NCBI GenBank assembly: GCA_013365365.1
Contig: JABVXU010000062.1
Location: forward strand, 1-64,000
Source: Cruorifilaria tuberocauda
Lineage: Eukaryota > Nematoda > Chromadorea > Rhabditida > Onchocercidae
Reading direction: 5' to 3'
DNA: 64,000 bases
Position numbers and translations under genes: made by a program. Numbering within the stretch: the stretch's first letter is position 1; each line of letters starts with the position of its first letter. Positions 54,976-64,000 of this stretch are shown here, piece after piece. A model generated the notes under the pieces. It saw only the letters and a program-made list of their open reading frames with translations. It was not told the origin of the DNA and did no database searches.

Positions 54976-56649
54976 ATGAAGAAAAAAGTAAATGAGGACG
55001 TAGAGGTAAACTTGAGTAATAATATTGCTAATAGTGAACAATCTGCTGGAACATTCAGAGAGACTGAGCAAGTCGAAGAAAACAATATTGTGGGCAAGGT
55101 ATTTTTATTTGATATGAAACCTGACGCTTTATACTTTGCTATTCAATCCATAGATTCTTTTTTTTCGAGCAGAAAAGTAATATTTGAGTGGTTATTGTTT
55201 ATTTCTACGGCAGTCATTTTCCGAACACAGTCACATGCTCAGAGAAATCAATATGACCACTTCTGCATTTACTCTTTGTTCTTTTTATAAATAAAATGTA
55301 ATGGCTAGCTTGAACTTGACGTTGTTTTTGAAAAAATTTTCTCCCTGAATAATTGGAAGAGTGAAACGAAAAGTCATTCTACGTTAATTCTTGTTGAGAT
55401 GTTTAATTTATGAAGGATATTTCAGAGGAAGAAGATAAAGCTATCAAAGCACAGAATGCTGTCAAAGGATGAGATACCTGAAATGAAGGAACGGAAAAGT
55501 GGTATCATTTATTTTCAGACATTGCCGCCAAACTTTACTGTTTCAAGAATGCGTGACGAAATGAGTAAATTTGGAGAAGTTGGAAGAATATACCTTCAAG
55601 TAAATTTTTTATTGCCTTAGAAAAAATCATTTAATAATAATAATAAATTTTCCGTGCATAATACAGAATCGGTATATCACAGGTTATATTACACTAATGA
55701 CCGGTAGAATTTTTCGAAATTCAACTTTGCGGATTTTGTTCACATTATTACTGATGATAGGAATTTCATTACTCGTTTTTAACTCTTATTACATACTTCA
55801 GGTTGAAAAACGACGTGATGCAAGAGGTAAACGAAGGAAACGATTTGTGGAAGGTTGGGTTGAATTTAAAAAAAAAAGTTTGGCGAAACGAATAGCTGCA
55901 TCATTGAATAACACTGCTGTTGGTGGAAAACGGCGAAATGTTGCACGAGAATCTCTCTGGACAATGAAGTATTTGAGCGGGTTTGATGGTTTTTTTTTTC
56001 ATCCAGTCAGTTCTGTTTAGATTTTCAAAGCAGATTCTGTCTCATCTCATTTCTCTCCTAAAACATTTAAATTTCTTCGGGCAAAAAATTTAGTTTCTAA
56101 CATAAGTTTTTGTATTTTCAGGATTTTTCGCTTAACGTGGATAAAGTTTAATTGCTGTTTCTTATAAAGCTTTCTGCAGTAGTTCTGTGAGATATGTTTG
56201 TGTTTGTCGATTTATCTAGATCGGAATTTTTTCTAATAGCAGTTAAGTTTTCATTGCAGATTTAAGTGGACACATTTAGTGGAACAGTTAAATTTCGAGC
56301 ATCGGATCGAACAGCAACGAATGCGTGCTGAAATAGCTCAAGCGAAACGACAAGCTTCATTTTTCTCCGATCAAGTAGAAAAAGGAGAGCAGTTGAGAAA
56401 GCTGGAGGAAAAGGTAGTCAGACTTTTCAGAAATATTAGTATCAGTTTATTATTGATTCTTTATTCACTAACTGGTATTTATTTCCTCGCTTGTTCGTAC
56501 AGTGTGCTTTCGTGCTTTCATTTTAGATTTTAAAGAAAGGTGGCGCATGGGATGAATTCCAAAGACAAGTGCAGCAACGTCTAACGATGAAGAAAAATAA
56601 GAGTAAACAAATAGACGATCAGCTATTACATATGATATTTACTGGATGA
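54976..56649 (+). CDS. ABT1: ABT1/Esf2 ribosome-biogenesis RNA-binding protein
   Basis: Five exons, 54976-55098, 55426-55599, 55802-55980, 56260-56413 and 56527-56649 (TGA), with phases 0, 0, 2 and 0, give 250 residues. An acidic N-terminus (1-41) and a basic linker precede an RRM-type fold: [12 protein letters not shown] at about 67-78 is the first strand, [10 protein letters not shown] ends the first half, and FVEGWVEF at 114-121 is the RNP1-like strand. The family signatures [16 protein letters not shown] and [11 protein letters not shown] follow, then a long charged helix ([18 protein letters not shown]) and a basic tail. In yeast Esf2 binds the U3 processome and activates the helicase Dbp8 during 18S rRNA maturation; in mammals ABT1 also binds TBP. 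It acts in the nucleolus. The length is close to the family's usual 270-300. The sequence is intact. Confidence 0.93.
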
Positions 56650-58688
56650 ATCCGTTATGAAATTTATTTCCGTAAAGAATTATCGTTTCGTTTTCATGTT
56701 TTATGCTTACTTGTTCCTTACCTGAACGGTAATAGTGCACATCATTATAGATACAAAAATCTCTTCGTACATAAACCTGCGCATTATCAGGTAACTCGTA
56801 TGTCACATAAATAATTCCTTTAGTGAAAAGCGTATGATTTGGGTAAATTGTTTTGTCTCTTACAAATTTTTTTTACACCTTACAAGACCGCACAACTTAC
56901 AAAATTTGCAGGAGTTTTATCCTTTGTTAAGAGATAATGATGACAATTCCTCTGTTGAAAACTGAACTCAAAAGTCGTTTGATTGAGTTAAGTCAGTTGG
57001 GAAAGCTGAGAATTAGCAGAAGTTGGTAGGAATTTATTTCATTATTTAACAATGATTTTGAAAAAAGCTTTTTTAAGTAAGCCATTATATAATTTGAATC
57101 GAATCAAAAATTGTGAAATATACGAATTAATTAAAATAAGAACTATAGATGGATAAAACAATAGTAAATCGGCCCTCAGTCAGTGGTGAATTAACTTACA
57201 ACGAATTGAGATAGAACAAGGCATACATACACTCTCTACTGAACATATCTACATAAAAACTTTCGAAGATATAATTTTATCATTTGTGGATTTAATATTT
57301 TGTATTATAAGACCTCTGTCCTTCGATAATTCCAAAATTTGGAGAATTTAATTGCATTATCTTAAACAGTCTAAAAAGCACTTTATTTATGCAGCAAGAG
57401 AACTTGGATACGAAATGTGAATTAGTATAAAGAAGCAGCTGCCAGCGGCAAAAAAGATCTGAACAGCGAATCATCTTAGCTTCTGCGCTTGAAAGTAAAT
57501 AGTATAAGTGATTCTACTGTTTAGAATCAATATTTATATCACAACAACAATATTGCTTTGATTAAACATGGAATACATAAACATTAACGATTTTAAAAAT
57601 TTAAGGAATTCAAGGAAGCTACAAAAAATATTTCTAATAATCGAGAGAAATTGTACGAGAAAAAAGTGACAAATAAAGCAGATGAAAGGATGAAACATCG
57701 ACTCAGGGAAAATATAGAAACAAGTTAAAGTTTTTTACAAATTCAAACATAACCACAATCGCTGACACAAAAAATATGAAACATGAAACATATACAATTC
57801 TATCTTCATGCAGTAAATGGAAGAATAAAAAGGCAGATTAATGGCAGCTTAGTAGAAAAAGAGGACATAGTAAATATTAATGCAAAGAGAGATGAAAAGG
57901 ATAAATCATAGAACTGAAAGTCCTATCATTTTAATGATCGGTAGGGCTTGCTTCTTACCTTTTCCATTTTCGCATATTAGTAAATTGCAACAAAAATTTT
58001 ATATCATTAAATCAAAGAATCATAACAAGGCTCAACTTTTGACCAGTATAATAACAATGTAATTTGATAATTAATTAAAACCAATACAGGAAAATCCATT
58101 GTACCAAACAAATCCCAGAATATCAGAAAAGATCAAATATGTGATCATGTAACATGCTTCGAATTCCTAATTTTCCAAGAAATATTCCACTGATAAAAAC
58201 CCTCCCTGTAAAAGCAACATGAAAAAAATGGACGAATCGTTAATTGCAAGGTGTGAAAAATACTGAAAATATACGAACGAAACTCTAATAAAATTAAGCG
58301 AAAAAAAAAATGAAACTGAAACAGCTTTAAAAATTTCGAATACCCTTTTCACTCAAATGAGATTGTTCGTTTTCCAACCTCTGGCAAGAAAAAAATTTGA
58401 TCGCTAGTGTAAAGCCTAAATCGCAAGAGTAAACAATTAGCTAAGAAAGAAAGAAAAGCTACATAACAGAATTCAAATAAAAAAGAGAAACTAATAAGGT
58501 CGTTAAGGAAATGAAAACGAAATTAAAAAAAGGAGGACGGATGTGATGTGAAGCTAATAGAGAATGCTTAAGGAGAGGTAATATGTACACCAATGAGCAA
58601 TGCGTGCCTTAAAAAACAGATTGAAAAGTAAAAAAAATTTACAACTATGCTGCATGAGTTAAAAATACTGGTCAAAATTTTAGTCCTT
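56650..58688. other. Convergent intergenic region
   Basis: The 3' ends of ABT1 (+) and APC11 (-) face each other across about 2 kb of AT-rich DNA. No supported gene; short frames lack splice sites or motifs. Confidence 0.55.
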
Positions 58689-60573
58689 TTAGCAACTACT
58701 AGTATGTTCCATTGGTGCAAATTCCCATTTTTGTCGGCATAAAGGACACAGCGGATAAGCCACTTTTTGTGATTTTGTCCATTTGACTATGCAGTGCATG
58801 TGGAAGGCATGACGGCATATACCGATGGCCTGTAACCGAAGCCACAGTAAAATGATTTATTGCAAACTGAAGAAATTTATGAATATGAATCTAGCATAAA
58901 ATTCAATTTAAATGACATCGTCATATAACTTAAATATTTAAAGCTAAAGTTAAAATGGGTATTTCTCACGATAAATTATTCTTCCAACTTATTTTGTTAT
59001 TAGATGGATCAATATAAAAGCATAAAGCCGCGATAATTAGTTTGAATGGTCTTCGCAAACAGTTATATTACTATATTTTAGTACGTCCTCCAAGCAAACG
59101 AAGATGTTCATAGCTATAAATACAGATGTGGCACTCTCAAAGTTAACTTTGTAACCGATGTAGGTGATTTCGGAGCTATGGACTACATTATATATCATGA
59201 TATCAAAAATCCCATAAGAAACTAATTGCAGCAGTCATTATTTTTGCTTCAAATTATAATATAAATGATTTTCATTTTCTCTTCAAGTACCATAATAAAG
59301 GGACTACTAACAATAGGACATTCGTCACCAGGTGTTTGACACGTGACGCAACAAGAGTCAAACGTTTCGCGACAAATTCCACATGGGCCCTCACCGATAC
59401 TCCATCGCCATTTTGCCGCCACCTTTAAGAAAAGATTTTACAAGAAACATGAGAAAACTTTGCATAATCACCGGCTTTCAAAAGAAAAACATGTGGAAAT
59501 ATGGAAGGAATATACTAACATTCCATTTACGAATAGAAAGTTTGAGACGTGTCTGAGTCGGTAACGTGTAAACCGATCGCTTATCCTTAATGCATAACAA
59601 CGATTCACCTTCCTCGGTTTTTAAATCATTATGATTCGCGCTCTGAAAATATTTTCTAAATATTTTGCGTATAAAAGTTAATAGGAAATAAACTTCAAGC
59701 GACTAAGCCCTTAGAATAATGAAGTATTTAAAACTTAAAACAAAGTCTTATTACTTTTTAGTTAAACTTTCAAAAATTCAAAAACTGTCAAAAAAATATT
59801 GTCGAAGATCAAGTTCAGATAACAATATTATAGTGCTGGACCTCTAGTTTCACCGTAATAATTTTGTCGAATTAGAATTTTGAAGACAAGTACATTAGGA
59901 AAATCTTATCTTTCTACTCTTCTATATCCTTAAGGAGAGAATACGTGTGAAATAAACATTGCTGTCTGCCCTATTAAGTAGTTCGACTCTACAATACAAT
60001 AATGTTGGGCAGATGATAAGGACGGACAAATTCTTCCTTGGTACATTGCACGGCGCGATCTTGACTCGTAATATCCTTCTCACCAATCAATAAATATAAG
60101 ATTCTTCCAATTAATAATGTTTATAGGATTAAGTAAAAGTAGTTGCAAATTTTTTCATCTTAAATTTTCAAAATGTTCAATAAGTTAAATATCAGAAATG
60201 TATAAGGTAAAACAGTTGCGAAAATATAACTAAAAAATCCTTAAAAAATTAATAGTATTGCTGACCGATTGCAACATATCTTTTCTGCCTTGAATATCAG
60301 TTTTTTCACTTTTGCGGGCTCATTTCTTTCATACAGCAAAAGGGATACATGAATACTTGAAACACCTTATATGAATCGACAATACGAAAAAATCTGAAAA
60401 ATCTGATTTCTATTTCATGCAGTGTTGGCTTAATCATGTATTTATTGCTATATTTAGTTTAATTTTCGTGAAAAAACTGAGGAGTAAAAGGGTATTACCA
60501 ATATCTCATCAGTTATCATTAGTGATAATACTGTGACTGGACTTACTTTGTCTTTTTTGTGATTAATTTCCAT
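58689..60573 (-). CDS. ANAPC11: APC11, RING-H2 subunit of the anaphase-promoting complex
   Basis: Four exons, 60547-60573, 59520-59642, 59312-59422 and 58689-58829 (TAA 58689-58691), all phase 0, give 133 residues. From residue 41 on the protein follows APC11: [17 protein letters not shown], then CGICR (Cys64, Cys67), the extra zinc ligands Cys75/Cys78/Cys85 in a CQTPGDECP context, CRHAFHMHC (Cys92, His94, His97, Cys100) and [10 protein letters not shown] (Cys115, Cys118). The CGICR and PGDECP signatures separate it from RBX1 and RBX2. The protein recruits E2 enzymes to APC/C for ubiquitination of cyclins and securin. All zinc ligands are kept; there is one extra residue before the last Cys pair. 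The first 40 residues (rich in Lys, Asn, Glu) have no counterpart in the usual 84-residue protein. The start is the only in-frame ATG in the first exon, which may begin at an acceptor near 60639. Confidence 0.92.
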
Positions 60574-60936
60574 TAAACTCTTCCCACTGATAAATACGAC
60601 TGTACCACGATGTCCTCCCAACTTTTTGCAAAATGCTGGAAAAATTAAAGCTTTGCTAATTCCTTTAAAAAGGGCACATCAAATTTCTGTAAACAGCATA
60701 AGATAATAATGAATCCAGTCATAAATTTGCCTTCCTTACTTTGCGCAGAAAACAAATAGTAAGTAGGGAAACATCGTGCCTGATTTTGTTTGCAAATCTT
60801 ACTGCTCTCTCTTCCTTTACCTTAAAGCTACCATTTTATCCCCTCATTCTGCTTCCCGCTATTACTCGCATTCCATTTCGAGCCATGCATCCCTAAGTTA
60901 AATTAGCTATGCAACGATTCATGCAGGCTGAAATTT
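60574..60936. other. Divergent gap between APC11 and the hydrophobic ORF
   Basis: About 370 bases between oppositely oriented starts. On the minus strand the open frame of the APC11 first exon continues upstream to an ATTTTTCCAG acceptor near 60639. The rest is probably promoter sequence shared by both genes. Confidence 0.4.
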
Positions 60937-60948
60937 CAGGTCAACTAA

Positions 60949-61560
60949 ATGGTAGCATATGATATATTATTGTACTATTTGCTTAACATAAGCTCAGCAC
61001 TTTACCTTTCGGCAGTTCACAACGCTTTATATTTTGTATTAGATTGGCATACTGTCGTATTGCACTTCTGGCATTATTGTCTAACATTTTGTTTCCTGTT
61101 ATTGTGCTCAGCAATTGGAATGCAGCGATGGAGTGGGCCATTACCCATCACCCCGTTCATATTACCAATCGCTACGCAGATCACTATTATTCTCCTTTTA
61201 AATTGGATACATTCACAAATACGCTCAGGTAGCTTATACCTACTCAGGTATGTTATTACAAATTCACAAAGTGAAAAGATTCAATTCATGTGTGAAATCT
61301 CCTTTGGAAGATTTTTGAAACATTACGATCTTTATAATCGAGCTGATGAAGGTTTCGAACATTCTGAACAAAATAAAATTGTTTTCTTGTTATTTTTCAA
61401 AGGAATCATATCTTACAAGCTTTTCCAGTATTGCAGTTTCAGATTATTCGACTTCTTAACAACACTTACCGTGAGTAAATTCTCAAACTGGCTACTTAAA
61501 TGCAATAATAATCCTCCTATCAGTTTAATGGTATGTCTTATTTTTGCAAAATGTCATTAA
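60949..61560 (+). CDS. Hydrophobic ORF, candidate multi-pass membrane protein
   Basis: A 203-codon frame begins at an ATG directly after an in-frame stop and ten bases after a GAAATTTCAG acceptor (60938-60939), the layout of a trans-spliced start. It is the longest uninterrupted frame in the window. The first 100 residues carry two or three hydrophobic segments rich in Leu, Phe, Trp and His. The second half mixes charged stretches (NRADEGFEHSEQNK) with further hydrophobic segments. A second frame (61044-61232) overlaps it, and a possible intron (GTAGCT near 61230, CTCAG near 61250) could alter the reading. It is divergent from APC11. No family is recognised. Confidence 0.4.
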   Translation: MVAYDILLYYLLNISSALYLSAVHNALYFVLDWHTVVLHFWHYCLTFCFLLLCSAIGMQRWSGPLPITPFILPIATQITIILLLNWIHSQIRSGSLYLLRYVITNSQSEKIQFMCEISFGRFLKHYDLYNRADEGFEHSEQNKIVFLLFFKGIISYKLFQYCSFRLFDFLTTLTVSKFSNWLLKCNNNPPISLMVCLIFAKCH

Positions 61561-63937
61561 TGATGATAATTATTATTAATGACATCTGGTCAATACTAAA
61601 AAGTGATCATAACTCAATTATATTGTTGACCAGTTATCATTAGTGACTAGTCACTACTCAATTAGTTTTAGATAAATAAATTCGATATAAGAGATGACTT
61701 ATCAGTTCGATATACAGAAAAATGATATGAAGCGATAATCAAGAAATGAAATTAGCCGTAGCAGAGGTGATCTTATGAAATTTAAATTTTGTTGAAAAAT
61801 ACAATTATCTGAACTAACAATGCTACCAGATAATTCAACAGTAATTAACAATCCATCCCGCTTCTGCCAACATAACGTAGCTGTATCACAACTTTCCTTC
61901 TAATCGAAATCCCGAGCAAACGATTTCCAAATTCCTTATATGAACCGTAAACGTCCCAATACAAACTGCAAACGAGAACTTAACAATGAATCAAAGCATA
62001 AAACAGCGGAGAGACTTCAAACTTCGAGCTGCGAACATAGATAATCTTCGCCGTACAGACCTCCGTATACAACTGCCTGAACGACTACTGATATGAGTGT
62101 GTTATAGAGTTTAGGGTTCTTTGGGTTTTTGGACGACGGAGTTTCGAGTCTCGATGCGTGACGGGAAATATCATGTTCTCGAGAAGCGAAAATGACTGCT
62201 TCTAAAGTCAAGGGAAGAAATATCGCATCTCGAGAAAGAAACAGAAAAATTAAGGATCAAAAAGAACGAATAGGATGAAAGCTGGGATCTCACATGACAA
62301 ATCTGAATGTTATATGGGAGACAGTCTGTAAGGCACCATCGAATGCTATGAGATTAATCTGTACAGGTCATCTATTGTATCTGTTGACTGATGTAATTTC
62401 AAAGGATCTACACAGCTGACATTATCGCTTCATTATAATGTGGTAGTCAAAACAGGACTAATTCTACAGTGTTCCTGGGATCATCCTTCAAAATTAAGTA
62501 AGGCCATACGGTTCCATATTATCAAGCTTTTTCGGACACATTTTTCTATCATCAAGAGCAGCAGAATCGGAATGTAACTTTAAACTTCTTATGATTTATA
62601 ACGCTCTATCAATAAGCAGGGAAAATTTGTTTAAAATATCAAATTGTCTTTTGGAACCAAAAATAAAGGGAAATCACTCGCCCAGAATTAGCTTTTGAAT
62701 TTCTTCAACAAAAAACATAAGTGTTACACCTAGGTCATTCATCAAATAGCCTCAGATCATGTTTCCGGTTTCCAAGTAAACGATTTAGGACAAAATCTGT
62801 TCTTCCCGTTCTTTCTTATTTCTCGTGACCAAATATTAGGAATTTTGGCACTATTTTTTACATATTTTAATAGTTTGAAATTTTAGGCAAACTTCATAGT
62901 GCTTGTGCAAAGAAAAATTAAAGGTCAAAGTTAGCTGTCATTTTGTTTCTTTCCACCCAAGATATATAAGCAATAAAAAAACAAGTTATTCCTACTCTCT
63001 CGATCAGTTGTATGCTCCTAAGAGACAAAGTGCATATCACCAGCTATCTTTTTAACGTGAGTGATTTCACATTACGCTCTTACGCTTAAAAACTCTGAAA
63101 GATATCATTATTTTAGGCACCATAAATGGCTGACTGTCTGCTGTTATCAATTCTATTTACCTATAGCACCAAATATAGCAAACACACGACAGTACGCACG
63201 TTTTCAAGTCAAATTTCGTTTTCATGCATGCATGTAAGCATGCAAGACGCGTTTTAGATTCAACTGTAGAATTAAAGCCTACATGATCGAGCCGCGTTCA
63301 TTTCCTCTTTGTTTTCCATGTTATTCTTTCATCGAAACCCTTTTATGTCCATGACTTTTCGTTTCTAAAACGGATGCCTTATTTGCTATTGTTTATCGTG
63401 AAAATATATGCAAATTATGTTTTTACTGAAGCCATTTCTAAGTGCATATTTACACACGTCGTAACATATTATGGAAGGATCTAATTTATATAAATGGTCT
63501 GATGAAGTATAATAATAGCATAAGAAACGGCCTTCAGCTGGATAGAATACCGGTAACTCATTAAACTCGAGTTTTGTAGGAAAAACGAATGATGCAAACG
63601 GCTCGCAACATCCAATTTAATGAAACTGTTTGAGTAAACCTATCCACTAATTTGTTTCTCAGATATAAAAATACACGTATTGCTGTTTATGAATTGCAGT
63701 ATTTCACGAATTTTTCTAGAGAATTCATGAAATGATTCTAAAAATAATCAGGCAGTGACTCAATACACTTATCGAATGATACTTTCAGGAATGAAACATA
63801 AAATGAAAAAAATTGTGTCGATTAATACAAGAAGTTGGCGAGGATTTTATGATTTATTTAACATTATTGTGACTTCGAATAATGAAGTCTTCTTCGAGAC
63901 TACTTTCTCATATTTAGTTCAAAAGTTAAATTTTTAG
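61561..63937. other. AT-rich tract, no supported gene
   Basis: Possibly the first intron(s) of the hydrophobic gene or plain intergenic DNA. Short frames only; a GC-richer patch at about 61.9-62.2 kb has no recognisable content. Confidence 0.4.
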
Positions 63938-64000
63938 ATCCCGATTGCACTTGGTGGATCATTGAGTTGGCTGGAGTTTAGTCTCCTTGAATATGAAATA
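63938..64000 (+). CDS. Possible exon running off the right edge
   Basis: A TTTTTAG acceptor is followed by 21 open codons in phase 0 (IPIALGGSLSWLEFSLL) up to the window end. It may belong to the plus-strand gene starting at 60949. Too short to judge. Confidence 0.2.
   Translation, partial: MPIALGGSLSWLEFSLLEYEI

Overview
This is an AT-rich eukaryotic window with spliced protein-coding genes and no bacterial operon structure, rRNA, tRNA or CRISPR that I can see. Short introns with T-rich TTTTCAG-type acceptors, several acceptors lying only 4-21 bases upstream of a start codon with no donor before them (the layout expected for spliced-leader trans-splicing), and long AT-rich intergenic tracts point to a nematode. 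The base composition would suit a filarial/spirurid worm, but the species cannot be fixed from the sequence. All exon structures below were assembled by hand from reading frame, GT/AG sites and intron phase.

Layout. 1-1548 (+): 3' part of an unrecognised gene ending in a Cys/Gly repeat tail. 4132-5940 (-): two-Ig-domain single-pass membrane protein of basigin/neuroplastin type. 13475-15290 (-): a basic, low-complexity protein carrying an LC3-interacting-region-like acidic W-x-x-L motif, perhaps a TP53INP/DOR relative; its 5' exons are not firmly placed. 19.99-20.72 kb: an unusually GC-rich island, possibly the promoter region of that gene. 26650-31402 (-): a complete 16-exon DEAD-box helicase gene, DDX41/Abstrakt. 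32158-34665 (-): small coding pieces upstream of it, including a possible CENP-X/MHF2-like histone fold, possibly forming a nematode operon with DDX41. 38715-38902 (-): last exon of a small membrane protein. 44.3-46.1 kb: GC-richer region with overlapping ORFs of doubtful status. 48891-51082 (+): a 425-residue coiled-coil protein with Gln/His tracts. 52056-53655 (-): a four-pass membrane protein. 54976-56649 (+): ABT1/Esf2, a ribosome-biogenesis RNA-binding protein. 58689-60573 (-): APC11, the RING subunit of the anaphase-promoting complex, with an N-terminal extension. 60949-61560 (+): a hydrophobic ORF transcribed divergently from APC11. A possible exon runs off the right edge.

The recognisable genes are housekeeping functions: RNA splicing/innate sensing (DDX41), small-subunit processome (ABT1), and mitotic ubiquitination (APC11). 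They do not form one pathway. I see no mobile element, viral insertion or bacterial transfer that I could defend, and no clear novel system. The most informative oddities are the APC11 extension, the LIR-bearing protein, the histone-fold candidate upstream of DDX41, and the Cys/Gly tail whose last intron can be retained without losing the frame.
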